Assembly (NCBI RefSeq): GCF_002899675.1
Contig: NZ_PKUU01000016.1
Span: 87,159 to 151,158, forward strand
Reading direction: 5' to 3'
Source: Clostridium sp. chh4-2
GTDB lineage: Bacteria; Bacillota; Clostridia; Lachnospirales; Lachnospiraceae
Length of the DNA: 64,000 bases
A model generated the notes under the pieces. The model had not been told where the DNA came from, did no database searches, and saw only the letters and a program-made list of their open reading frames with translations. Below, in pieces: positions 7,789 through 15,920 of the stretch (position 1 is the first letter of the stretch; each line of letters begins with the position of its first letter). A program made the position numbers and the translations under genes.

Positions 7789-8694
7789 TTAGAAGAGTTT
7801 CATAAAATTATCAATAGATCCGGCTTTGGATGCTGATTTCAGATACACTTTTAATGTATTGATATCGGCTTCCGACAGTATCGTCTTGCGTAACTCTTCG
7901 GGCACTTCGCCTAAGTCCTCCAACAGAGCGAGAACCGCCTCAGCCATTCCCTCAGTTTTTCCTTCTGACCGTTCATATTCCCTCAACCCATTCAGATATT
8001 TTTCCTCATTGTATTCAGTCAACAATGTATTCACGATATCACCCCTGTTCTGAATCAGAATATCGGACAAAATCTCCCTCTCGATGCAAAGATCCACTGC
8101 CTGTTCCACCGCCTCTTCAATTGTCATACCGGCCATCAGATTATCCCTGATTGCAGCGATAAAAAACGAATATTCCTGAAGCCGCCCGCACCGTTCCATT
8201 AACTGCTGATTGTTTCCACGGTTGATGTTCAGCATGACTGCAGTGCACTCCAAAGCCGGTTTTTTCACCCCTCTGTCCGGGAAACTGCTGCTCAGATACA
8301 GCTCCTGTCTGTCCGGTTCTTTCCTGGTTCCGTTATAAAATACAAAATACTGGGGAAAAGGCAGCTGCAGGCGGGGTTCCCGATAGATATCCAGGTCATG
8401 ATGTTTGATGTAGATGCGGTATAAATCGGACAGATAAAAGAGTCCGCGGATTGGCATATTAGGGTTGCTGGTGCTTTGATGTTCATAAAGATTGAGGACA
8501 TCTCCGATCAAAAAAGATACGTCATTTTTCATGTTCAGATAAACCGCATCCTCCAGCGTGGTGATTACCAGCTCTTCAGGATTGGTGTAAGCTGAATCGT
8601 TGAGCGCATTATAAAGGTCTAAAAGATCCTCTTTCCTTTGAAAAATCAAGCGGAAAACCCTGTCCTTATACTGTTTGTTTACTCTAGTTTTCAA
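7789..8694 (-). CDS. Rpn-family PD-(D/E)XK nuclease / putative transposase-like protein
   Basis: Rpn proteins are recombination-promoting DNA endonucleases, often present in several copies and sometimes linked to phage defence. The core shows EDAVYLNMKNDVSFLI, then the E-x-Q nuclease signature in YEHQSTSNPN, and a C-terminal helical tail. I start at TTG 8694 (301 aa), where the family's KTRVNKQYKDRVFRL begins and a GGAGG lies 10 bases upstream. A GTG at 8760 is also in frame and would add 22 hydrophobic residues. The gene stands alone between a terminator and the LysR locus. Activity is inferred from the family only. Confidence 0.78.
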   Translation of the reverse strand: MKTRVNKQYKDRVFRLIFQRKEDLLDLYNALNDSAYTNPEELVITTLEDAVYLNMKNDVSFLIGDVLNLYEHQSTSNPNMPIRGLFYLSDLYRIYIKHHDLDIYREPRLQLPFPQYFVFYNGTRKEPDRQELYLSSSFPDRGVKKPALECTAVMLNINRGNNQQLMERCGRLQEYSFFIAAIRDNLMAGMTIEEAVEQAVDLCIEREILSDILIQNRGDIVNTLLTEYNEEKYLNGLREYERSEGKTEGMAEAVLALLEDLGEVPEELRKTILSEADINTLKVYLKSASKAGSIDNFMKLF

Positions 8695-8709
8695 TTTTCT
8701 TATACCTCC

Positions 8710-8738
8710 ATTATAATCAAAAAAATACGAATATGCAA
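8710..8738 (-). promoter_or_regulatory. Candidate promoter of the Rpn gene
   Basis: On the minus strand TTGCAT (8738-8733), a 17-base spacer and TATAAT (8715-8710) form a near-consensus promoter. The predicted transcript start would fall at about 8703, downstream of the GGAGG, giving an almost leaderless message if TTG 8694 is the start. Confidence 0.5.
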
Positions 8739-8981
8739 CGAAAAACACACCTTCCGGCACATCACTTCCATTCTCTGTTTAATTGTAACTATTCATAAAA
8801 TCAAGGAAAATACGGCTGATCCAGCCAGCGCACAAAGGCGCAGAAGAATGCAGTGCCATACGGCAATGCGTTAGAAGATTACAAAATGTAATCGTGAAAT
8901 TATGATAATTATGAGGGATAATTCGGAAAATGTCAATGATAAATTATATTGGGTCTGCCGCACTGCCGGTCAGATAACCCA

Positions 8982-9000
8982 GCCGCCGCTAAACGGCGGC
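8982..9000. terminator. GC-rich hairpin at the 3' end of the LysR gene
   Basis: GCCGCCG (8982-8988) pairs perfectly with CGGCGGC (8994-9000) across CTAAA. It abuts the LysR stop codon on the minus strand. There is no clear U tract. Apart from this and the Rpn upstream region I see nothing in 8761-8981. Confidence 0.45.
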
Positions 9001-9002
9001 CG

Positions 9003-9932
9003 TTATTTAACAACCGCCTTATCCTGCGCCATTTTTTCCGTTAAAGCCTTTTTAATTATATTTACAATTTCCAGAGAACTTTTCGCCTGGTAATTATCCT
9101 CTTTGTAGGCGATTACATATTTTCTGCTGGAATATTTCCCGGAAAAACGGTAGTAAGAGATCTCCGGATCTTTAGGAACCGAAGACGGGAGAAAGCCGAT
9201 TCCCAAGTCCTGCCTGATAAAGGACTCCACAGTTGACAGATTCATGGTCTCGAAAAAGATCTCGGGTTCCACGCCTGCGTCCTTTAATATCTGGTCTGTC
9301 ATATTACGGAATTTTAAGCCGTTTTTTAATAAGATATAAGGCCCCTTTACCGAGGAAAGGTCAACATGAGGCAGGCTGGAGTCAGAGGAATAGGTTTCCA
9401 GCATGGGCATCGTCCGGGAGGAATGGGCGCCTAACAGGATCTCTTCTTCCAGAAGTACCTGATATTTTAATGAATTTGCTGTGATTGGAAATGGCATCAG
9501 CGCAAAATCGAGCTTGTTATTTTCCAACAATACTTCCAGATTTGTGGACACATCTTCGATCAGGTTAATCTTGATTCCCGGATAGTGATCCGAGATATAA
9601 TGCATGATTTCCGGCATGGTATAGGTGCCGTAAAATTGGGAAACGCCCAGATAAAAGGTCTTGTTTTCAATATTTTCAACATAAGACAGCCTCTGTTTTA
9701 AGCGGTCTGTAATCTTCAGCACTTCTCTCGCTTCCTCTAAAAAGATCTCCCCGGCCAGCGTAAGGTCGATACAGTTATAGTTTCTTGTAAAAATGGGCAG
9801 CTTCAGCTCCTGTTCCAGGCGCTGAATGGCCTGTGTCAGGGCCGGCTGGCTGATATAGAGTTCCTCGGCAGCCCGTGAAAAGGTTTTACACCTTGCAATC
9901 GCATCCACATATTCAAAATCTTTTAATTTCAA
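9003..9932 (-). CDS. LysR-family transcriptional regulator
   Basis: This is a DNA-binding regulator that responds to a small metabolite. The N-terminal winged helix-turn-helix is clear (FSRAAEELYISQPALTQAIQRLEQEL), followed by a periplasmic-binding-protein-like effector domain. I place the start at TTG 9932, giving MKLKDFEYVDAIA, because GGAGGAAAG lies 7 bases upstream. The in-frame ATG at 9950 falls before that ribosome binding site and adds six residues. It is divergent from the lactonase and MatC-like carrier genes, which it most likely controls. The effector is unknown. Confidence 0.9.
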   Translation of the reverse strand: MKLKDFEYVDAIARCKTFSRAAEELYISQPALTQAIQRLEQELKLPIFTRNYNCIDLTLAGEIFLEEAREVLKITDRLKQRLSYVENIENKTFYLGVSQFYGTYTMPEIMHYISDHYPGIKINLIEDVSTNLEVLLENNKLDFALMPFPITANSLKYQVLLEEEILLGAHSSRTMPMLETYSSDSSLPHVDLSSVKGPYILLKNGLKFRNMTDQILKDAGVEPEIFFETMNLSTVESFIRQDLGIGFLPSSVPKDPEISYYRFSGKYSSRKYVIAYKEDNYQAKSSLEIVNIIKKALTEKMAQDKAVVK

Positions 9933-9979
9933 TGTCTTTCCTCCGGTCATGAAATGGTATAAGTTTTTGTTATAGGTCG

Positions 9980-10008
9980 ATTGTATATGAATATTTCACA
10001 AAATACAA
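9980..10008. promoter_or_regulatory. Overlapping divergent promoters of the LysR and lactonase genes
   Basis: Minus strand: TTGTAT (10008-10003), 17 bases, TACAAT (9985-9980), toward LysR. Plus strand: TTGTAT (9981-9986), 17 bases, TACAAG (10004-10009), toward the lactonase. The two occupy the same DNA face to face, so the transcripts would compete. Confidence 0.5.
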
Positions 10009-10019
10009 GAGCGATGGTA

Positions 10020-10040
10020 AAGTAATGAATGTAATTACTT
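10020..10040. promoter_or_regulatory. Candidate LysR operator
   Basis: AAGTAAT (10020-10026) and ATTACTT (10034-10040) form a perfect inverted repeat around a 7-base centre. The size and location between the divergent genes suit a LysR-type recognition dyad. Confidence 0.45.
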
Positions 10041-10101
10041 ATAAAGAATATGGAATTCCAAAACAAATAAATCAAAATATGCATAAAAAGGAGGGCCATT
10101 T

Positions 10102-11157
10102 ATGAGCTTTGCATATGTGGGATGCAGGACGACGGAAAAGAGAAATGCAAGGGGCAAAGGGATTCGGGTTTATGAGATTGATGACCGAACCGGCGAATGG
10201 AATGCCGTTCAAACATTGAAAACCATGGATAATCCATCTTATTTTACATTTGATAACGATAATAAATTCTTATATACGGTGCACGGAGACTTTCATCATG
10301 TGAGCAGCTGCTCCATAGATGAGGAATCGGGCCAATTATCCTATATCAACCGGATCGAATTGGAGGGCGGTAAAAATCCTGTTTTTATCACTTGCGATAA
10401 GACCAACCGTTATTTGATCGCCGCAGCTCTGCAGGGCGGCGCGGTATACGTAATTCTCAGGAAGGAAGACGGTTCTTTAGGAGAGGTGGTGTTTGTCCAT
10501 CATTTTCCGGGAATCGGTGAGGACGGCGTATGCCATGCCCATCAGTGCATCTGGGATCAGAGCAAACAATATCTTTTCGTTCCCCAGCAGGGGCGGCAGA
10601 TCGGATATCCGGGAGTTACGGTGCTCAGATTCAATCCGGAAAACGGTCATCTGGAAGAAACGGATTATTACAGGGCCAGGGACTATGCGGAGCCGAGACA
10701 TATCGCGGTTCATCCGAACAACCGTTATGTGTATCTGGTAAATGAAAAGGATAATACGGTTACATACTTCCAATTTGACGATCGGAAAGGCGTTTTAAAG
10801 CCGCTTCAGATTATTCCGGTACTTCCGGATACCTATACAAAGAACGGCCAGGCCAGCGCCATTCTGGTTGATCCTACAGGGGAATGGGTGATTGAGTCCA
10901 CCAGAATTTTTGAGGGGATGACGGTTTACCACATCGATCAGAATACTGGTTATCTGAAAACCACGGATTATGTGGGCTGTCAGGGGCTGACTCCCAGGTT
11001 TATCACATTTGACCTGACGGGAAATAAATTTTATGCGGCAAATGAAGACAGTGATACAATTGTAGAATATCATTTTAACAGTTATGAAGGAAAATTGACG
11101 CCGACGGGCAGAGTGATCCGCACGGAAAGCCCGGTGTGCTTATTATTCAGAAAATAG
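10102..11157 (+). CDS. Lactonase / 6-phosphogluconolactonase-like beta-propeller protein
   Basis: Proteins of this seven-bladed propeller family (Pgl/YbhE, also cis,cis-muconate cyclase-like) hydrolyse sugar-acid lactones. The 351-aa product has repeated blade motifs such as NPSYFTFDNDNKFLYTV, EPRHIAVHPNNRYVYLVNE and TPRFITFDLTGNKFYAANED. There is no signal peptide, so it acts in the cytoplasm. A strong AAGGAGG precedes the ATG. It is 24 bases upstream of a dicarboxylate-type carrier gene and divergent from a LysR regulator, which suggests use of a lactone or organic acid. The substrate cannot be read from the sequence. Confidence 0.82.
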   Translation: MSFAYVGCRTTEKRNARGKGIRVYEIDDRTGEWNAVQTLKTMDNPSYFTFDNDNKFLYTVHGDFHHVSSCSIDEESGQLSYINRIELEGGKNPVFITCDKTNRYLIAAALQGGAVYVILRKEDGSLGEVVFVHHFPGIGEDGVCHAHQCIWDQSKQYLFVPQQGRQIGYPGVTVLRFNPENGHLEETDYYRARDYAEPRHIAVHPNNRYVYLVNEKDNTVTYFQFDDRKGVLKPLQIIPVLPDTYTKNGQASAILVDPTGEWVIESTRIFEGMTVYHIDQNTGYLKTTDYVGCQGLTPRFITFDLTGNKFYAANEDSDTIVEYHFNSYEGKLTPTGRVIRTESPVCLLFRK

Positions 11158-11181
11158 ACAAATCGAGAGGAGAGGGGAAAT

Positions 11182-12444
11182 ATGCCGAATTTAGCAATCG
11201 TTTCACTGGCAGCCATATTGGCGGCAATAGCCATAGGATTCATTAAAAAGACAAATGTGGGAATTCTCATGATTGGTTTTGCATTTATCATAAGCAAATT
11301 TTACGGGATTTCCAATAAACAGCTGTTGGCGGGGTTTAATGCATCTTTGTTTGTAACAATGATGGGGGTGACCTATCTGTTCAGCATTTTGATTAAGAAT
11401 AAGACCCTGGAGATTTTAGGGCAGAAGATCGTGGGGCTGGTCAGGATTAAAAAGGCTCTTCCGATAGCCATATATTTCGTTGGATTTGTTTTGACCGCTA
11501 TGGGACCGGGTTCCATACCGGTGCTGGCGATTATGCCGGTCATCGCGATTCCCATCGCATTTTCGGCCGGATGCAGTCCGATGATGCTTTCCATTATAGG
11601 AGAGTGCGGCGCGTTTGGAGGAAGAATGACGAAGATAACGCCGGAGGGCCTGCTGACCATTCGTCTGATGGAAGAACAGGGGATTACTTCCGGAATTATG
11701 CCGGTATGGGCCTGCCTGTTTCTGACCTCCATCGTTCTTTCCGTGGTCTGTTATATCTATTATAAAGGGTGGAAGATGGAAGAAACCGGAGAAGGCCGCA
11801 GAAATGAAACTGCCGGGAAATTTAATAAGGATCAGATTATCTCTCTGATAGGCCTGGCGGCTCTGATAGTGGGTGCAGTGGCATTTTCCTGGAATGTGGG
11901 ACTTACCGCATTCACGATCGGCATGATACTATCCGCCATTGGAGTTGCAGACGAAGGAGCCTGCATCAAAGCGATTCCCTGGAGCGTGCTGATCCTGGTA
12001 TCGGGAGTGGGAATTCTCATGAACGTGGTGCTGGAATCAGGCGGAATCGATTTGCTTTCCGGCAGCCTGACCGCGGTCATGAGCCAGAGGACAGCGGCGG
12101 CGATTATGGATGCAACCGCCTGTTTTATGTCCTTTTTCAGCTCCGGTCTGGGCGTGGTATTCCCTACCCTCATGCCCACCTGCGGGCCGGTGGCTGCCAA
12201 CTTTGGAGGCGCGGTCAATCCGTCTCTGCTGGTTGCCATGGTGGCGGTGGGAGGAACCGTGTCCGGTTTAAGCCCTGTATCCACCACCGGAGCGCTGATT
12301 ATGTCCGGTATTGCAGCTGATGAAGAATCAGATAAAAAATATGACAGCAGTAAAATGTTTGTGGAATTATTCGGCTGGGCCTTTGCGGCTCTTGGAATCA
12401 GTTTTTTGATGGCGATTTTGGGAGTTTATAATCTGCTCGTTTAA
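11182..12444 (+). CDS. MatC-like dicarboxylate/organic acid carrier
   Basis: This 420-aa integral membrane protein resembles the MatC dicarboxylate carriers. The N-terminal region (about residues 1-150, with KKTNVGILMIGFAFII) fits the MatC N-domain, and the C-terminal half repeats the hydrophobic pattern with a GPVAANFGGAVNPSLL segment. About 10-12 membrane helices are visible. GAGAGGAGAGGGG precedes the start. It likely imports an organic acid or lactone processed by the upstream lactonase. A perfect terminator follows the gene. Confidence 0.75.
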   Translation: MPNLAIVSLAAILAAIAIGFIKKTNVGILMIGFAFIISKFYGISNKQLLAGFNASLFVTMMGVTYLFSILIKNKTLEILGQKIVGLVRIKKALPIAIYFVGFVLTAMGPGSIPVLAIMPVIAIPIAFSAGCSPMMLSIIGECGAFGGRMTKITPEGLLTIRLMEEQGITSGIMPVWACLFLTSIVLSVVCYIYYKGWKMEETGEGRRNETAGKFNKDQIISLIGLAALIVGAVAFSWNVGLTAFTIGMILSAIGVADEGACIKAIPWSVLILVSGVGILMNVVLESGGIDLLSGSLTAVMSQRTAAAIMDATACFMSFFSSGLGVVFPTLMPTCGPVAANFGGAVNPSLLVAMVAVGGTVSGLSPVSTTGALIMSGIAADEESDKKYDSSKMFVELFGWAFAALGISFLMAILGVYNLLV

Positions 12445-12479
12445 TTCTTAGACTGTCAGGGCTCCCCTTTTATGGAAAA

Positions 12480-12520
12480 GACACATGTCCGCCAAAATGC
12501 GGACATGTGTCTATTTTTTT
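12480..12520. terminator. Bidirectional terminator between carrier and LacI genes
   Basis: A 13-bp perfect stem (12480-12492 with 12499-12511) around a 6-base loop is followed by seven Ts (12514-12520) on the plus strand. The stem overlaps the last base of the minus-strand LacI stop codon. Confidence 0.9.
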
Positions 12521-13482
12521 AATACAGCCGGGAAAATGTAATTTTTGGCTTTCTTTCCGGTATCCTGTTTCTTTATCTTCTTGAGCAGAATACTGGAGGC
12601 GGTAATACCCATCTCATAAGGATTCTCTTCCACAATCGGAAGCGCCAGGCGGTACTTGTCTTTAAAATCATTCAGCCCCCAGCACGCAATAAAGATATCG
12701 TCAGGAATGCGCATATTCAGCGTGTTCAGTGCAATTAAGGTATTTTCTGAAACGGTAAGTCCATAGGAAATGATAGCCTTAGGAGGAGTCAAAGAAGCTA
12801 AACTGTTCTTTATCGTGTGATAGGTGGTGTCGTTGCTGTAACAGTCCATCTGAGTGGTCAGGATAATATCCTTATGTTCGCCGAGAACTTCTTTCGCCCC
12901 GGCCAGGCGCATCTGCGCGTGCTTGCTGTGAGAAGATCCGAAGAGTCCCAGGATATTATTATATCCGAGGGAAATGACATGACGGGTCAGTTCTCCTCCC
13001 AGCTGTTTATTATCGATGGCCACAGTATCAACATCGGCATCTACGGTACGGTCTACCAGCACCAATTCGGTGAGAGTGGAGATTCTCTGAAGTTCCTTGG
13101 GCGGTGTGGAGATTGCGGACAAAAGAATCCCCTCAAAGCTGAACTGAAGCATCTTTTGGAGATAATACTCCTCCTTTTCGCCATTTTCCCCGGACTCACA
13201 GAAGAAGACCAGATAACCCTGCTGATAGAAGAAATCACTGGCGGCCCGGCATAGAAGACTGAAGTAGGAATTGATCGATGGAACGATGACACCGATTAAA
13301 TTGGAACGTCCGCTTTTTAAACTGCGGGCCACAGGGTTAGGGGTGTAGTTCAAGTCATCGATGGCATTCTTGATACGAAAAGCATTCTCGGCATTGATGC
13401 TGTTGGGATTATTCAAATAGCGGGATACGGAACTGGGTGATACATTGGCATGCTTTGCCACATCTTTTACTGTTATCTTCAT
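12511..13482 (-). CDS. LacI-family transcriptional regulator
   Basis: This regulator probably controls the divergent nucleoside/pentose operon. The N-terminal helix-turn-helix is intact (TVKDVAKHANVSPSSVSRYLNN), followed by the hinge region PNPVARSLKSGRSNLIGVIVP and a sugar-binding-protein-like effector domain. Length is 323 aa. CGGAGG lies upstream of the ATG at 13482. The family typically binds a free sugar, nucleoside or phosphosugar. Candidate operator half-sites lie between the divergent promoters (see 13541-13601). Confidence 0.92.
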   Translation of the reverse strand: MKITVKDVAKHANVSPSSVSRYLNNPNSINAENAFRIKNAIDDLNYTPNPVARSLKSGRSNLIGVIVPSINSYFSLLCRAASDFFYQQGYLVFFCESGENGEKEEYYLQKMLQFSFEGILLSAISTPPKELQRISTLTELVLVDRTVDADVDTVAIDNKQLGGELTRHVISLGYNNILGLFGSSHSKHAQMRLAGAKEVLGEHKDIILTTQMDCYSNDTTYHTIKNSLASLTPPKAIISYGLTVSENTLIALNTLNMRIPDDIFIACWGLNDFKDKYRLALPIVEENPYEMGITASSILLKKIKKQDTGKKAKNYIFPAVLKK

Positions 13483-13540
13483 ATTAATTAAATAACCTCC
13501 GGTGCTGAAATCGAATTCTTTATATTAACTACTATATCAC

Positions 13541-13601
13541 ACTATGCAATATTAGTAAATGATTAATAGTACAACAAAAAAACAAATACTATTGTGCAAT
13601 A
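13541..13601. promoter_or_regulatory. Candidate LacI operator sites
   Basis: TATTG-TG-CAATA (13590-13601) is a near-perfect dyad. The same TATTGC/GCAATA half-site recurs at 13545-13551, inside the spacer of the probable minus-strand lacI promoter (TTACTA, 16 bases, TATAGT at 13536-13531), and at 13680-13685, inside the spacer of the plus-strand operon promoter. This is an inference from shared short words. Confidence 0.4.
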
Positions 13602-13666
13602 TATACATAAAAATGAAAGCTTGATTGATCAGTACTAACAAAAAAAGCATTATTATAACCTCTGTA

Positions 13667-13695
13667 TTGACAAAATTAAGCAATAGTCCTATACT
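13667..13695 (+). promoter_or_regulatory. Promoter of the rpiB-sulfatase-nucleoside operon
   Basis: A perfect -35 TTGACA (13667-13672), a 17-base spacer and TATACT (13690-13695) lie 35 bases before the rpiB start. It is the only strong promoter seen for the twelve genes that follow. Confidence 0.82.
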
Positions 13696-13729
13696 GAATT
13701 TAGTGACAACGATTTCAGGAGGAAAAATC

Positions 13730-14173
13730 ATGAAAATAGCGATGGGCAATGATCACGCTGCTTTGGAAATGAAGCGGGATATTAAAGGGTATTTGCAGGA
13801 AAAAGGCCATATAATAACGGATTATGGTACAAATTCCCCAGAGGCCTGCGATTATCCGATCTATGCAAAGCTGGTGGCTGAATCGGTTAAAAAAGGTGAC
13901 AACGATTTCGGCATATTAATCTGCGGAACAGGAATCGGAATTTCCCTGGCTGCCAATAAGGTGAAGGGTATCCGCGCGGCGGTATGCAGCGAGCCCTACT
14001 CAGCAAAGCTGGCCAGGCAGCACAACAACGCCAACATCATCGCTTTTGGCGCCAGAGTGGTGGGGAGCGAGATGGCGAAGATGATTGTGGACAGCTTTCT
14101 GGAGGCGGAATTTGAGGGCGGTATTCATGAAAAGAGAGTTGGCATGATGATGGAGCTGGAACAGGAAAGATAG
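13730..14173 (+). CDS. rpiB: Ribose-5-phosphate isomerase B
   Basis: RpiB interconverts ribose 5-phosphate and ribulose 5-phosphate; some members also isomerise allose 6-phosphate. The protein opens with MKIAMGNDHAALEMK and carries the active-site loop ICGTGIGISLAANK with the catalytic cysteine. The ATG at 13730 has AGGAGG eight bases upstream and gives 147 aa, the family length; a longer frame from 13625 would cross the promoter and is rejected. It is the first gene of the operon, feeding pentose phosphates to the epimerase and transketolase encoded downstream. Confidence 0.93.
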   Translation: MKIAMGNDHAALEMKRDIKGYLQEKGHIITDYGTNSPEACDYPIYAKLVAESVKKGDNDFGILICGTGIGISLAANKVKGIRAAVCSEPYSAKLARQHNNANIIAFGARVVGSEMAKMIVDSFLEAEFEGGIHEKRVGMMMELEQER

Positions 14174-14203
14174 TGATAAAAGAGAAGATCAGGAGGAATA
14201 GAG

Positions 14204-15214
14204 ATGAACCGAAAAAAAGTGATGATTGACTGTGATACCGGTATTGACGATGCAGTAGCGCTCGTGCTGGCCTGGGGCCTGCGGGACCGGCTGGACATTC
14301 TGGGAGTGACTACGGTGGCAGGGAATGTGGGAATCGAGAACACTACAAGAAACACCCTGAATGTATTAAAGCTGATCGGTGCAGGAGAGATCCCGGTGGC
14401 AAAGGGAGCGGAAAAACCCATAGAACGGGAGCCGTTAAAGGCCAGCGGAGTCCACGGGGTCAGCGGACTGCGGGGATATACATTTGAGCAGGACAGCAGA
14501 GAGGCATTGGTAGAAGAAACAGCCTGGGATTTTATGTACCGTGTGTTAAAAGAGAGTGAGGAAAAGGTGACTCTGATTGCCACCGGGCCGGTTACCAATC
14601 TGGCGATTCTATTTATGAAGTACCCCGAGATAAAAAAACAGGTGGATCAAATCCTGTTTATGGGAACCTCCTGGCATGACGGCAACCCGACTCCGCTGGC
14701 AACCTTCAATGTGCTGGTGGACCCGGAAGCATTCCGCTATCTCTTAAACAGCGGCGTGGATGTCTGTGCCTGTCCCTTAGAGACGACCAGAAAGGCCTAT
14801 ATCACACCGGAGGAGAATGAATACATCGGAACCTTTGGCAACCGGGCCGGAGAATTGGTGTCGAAGGTACTTTCCAGCTATGGAGTGGAGAATATTCAGT
14901 CGGATGAGGTGATTGATAAAAAAGGCGAAGAGGAGATCACGGCCGCCCGCATCGCTAAGTCGGCCCAGAATAAAAAACGTGTACTGCACGATCCGGCGGT
15001 AGTAGCCTATGCGGCCTTCCCGGAGTTTTTCACAGTGGAGAAATATTACTGTGATGTGGAGTGCAAAGGAGAGCTGACAACAGGATTTACCTTGATTGAT
15101 AAGGCGGATTATTATGGGAAGACCATGGAGGAACGGAATTTATATTTGGCGGAAACGGTGGACAGAGAGCGGTTTTTAGAGGCGCTGTACCGTGCCGTCA
15201 GAATGTGTGATTAA
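14204..15214 (+). CDS. Nucleoside hydrolase (IunH/RihA family)
   Basis: This enzyme cleaves ribonucleosides to base and ribose. The N-terminal calcium-binding motif DCDTGIDDAVAL is diagnostic, and the conserved TLIATGPVTNLA segment and later LHDPAVVAYA histidine/aspartate motif complete the active site. Length is 336 aa with no signal peptide, so it acts in the cytoplasm. AGGAGG precedes the ATG. In this operon it would release the base from an imported nucleoside and supply a pentose. The base specificity (purine, pyrimidine or both) cannot be assigned. Confidence 0.92.
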   Translation: MNRKKVMIDCDTGIDDAVALVLAWGLRDRLDILGVTTVAGNVGIENTTRNTLNVLKLIGAGEIPVAKGAEKPIEREPLKASGVHGVSGLRGYTFEQDSREALVEETAWDFMYRVLKESEEKVTLIATGPVTNLAILFMKYPEIKKQVDQILFMGTSWHDGNPTPLATFNVLVDPEAFRYLLNSGVDVCACPLETTRKAYITPEENEYIGTFGNRAGELVSKVLSSYGVENIQSDEVIDKKGEEEITAARIAKSAQNKKRVLHDPAVVAYAAFPEFFTVEKYYCDVECKGELTTGFTLIDKADYYGKTMEERNLYLAETVDRERFLEALYRAVRMCD

Positions 15215-15228
15215 AAGGGGAGAGTGTT

Positions 15229-15891
15229 ATGATTTCACCGACATTGGCATGTGCCAATTATTTACAGCTGCAGAACGATATTGAGGTGATGGACCGTGCC
15301 GGAGCGGATTTCTATCATATGGATATTATGGACGGACATTATGTGCCCAATATCTGCCTGAATTTTGAATTTATCCGGGCGGTGAAGAGTGTCACAAGAA
15401 CTCCTATGGATGTTCATCTGATGGTGAGCAATCCTATGGACTATGTGAAACGGCTGTCGGACTGCGGTGTGGAATATGTCTGTGCCCACAGCGATGTGCT
15501 GAAGGACAATGTGGAGTATTTTATTGATAAGGTACATAAACACAATATGAAAGCCGGCCTTGTTCTTTCTCCGGAAGACAGTGCGGACAGCATCCAGCCT
15601 TACTTAAAAGATGTGGAGTACGTGCTGGTAATGTGCGTGAAGCCGGGATTTGCCGGACAGACCTTTATGGAGGAGATGCTTCCCAAGGTAGAAGAGTTAA
15701 AGAAAATGCGGGAACGGGAACATTTAAACTTTTTGATTGAGGTGGACGGAGGCGTCGGATGGGAAAATATCCGGAAGCTGAAAGCGGCGGGCGTGGATGT
15801 GGCTGTTGCAGGAATGTTTGCCATCTTCGGTCAGGAAGAGAGCCTTTATGATGCCACGGTGCGGTTTCGCAGAGCGAGTAATGAGGCATAG
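15229..15891 (+). CDS. Ribulose-phosphate 3-epimerase family protein (Rpe/AlsE-like)
   Basis: This TIM-barrel metal enzyme epimerises a ketose phosphate at C3. The motifs MDIMDGHYVPN, DVHLMVSNP and VKPGFAGQTF carry the metal and phosphate ligands. Several stretches (DYV-RL, MCVKPGFAGQ, REREHLNFLIEVDG) look closer to allulose-6-phosphate epimerase AlsE than to housekeeping Rpe, so the substrate may be ribulose 5-phosphate or allulose 6-phosphate. Length is 220 aa. It lies 14 bases after the nucleoside hydrolase and 29 before the first sulfatase, clearly in the same operon. Confidence 0.87.
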   Translation: MISPTLACANYLQLQNDIEVMDRAGADFYHMDIMDGHYVPNICLNFEFIRAVKSVTRTPMDVHLMVSNPMDYVKRLSDCGVEYVCAHSDVLKDNVEYFIDKVHKHNMKAGLVLSPEDSADSIQPYLKDVEYVLVMCVKPGFAGQTFMEEMLPKVEELKKMREREHLNFLIEVDGGVGWENIRKLKAAGVDVAVAGMFAIFGQEESLYDATVRFRRASNEA

Positions 15892-15920
15892 ATGCCGGAG
15901 ATAAAAGGAGAGTGGAAGGA

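Noticed and set aside
13625..13729. N-terminal extension of RpiB
   Set aside because: The extra frame crosses the TTGACA/TATACT promoter and lacks homology. The AGGAGG before ATG 13730 sets the start.
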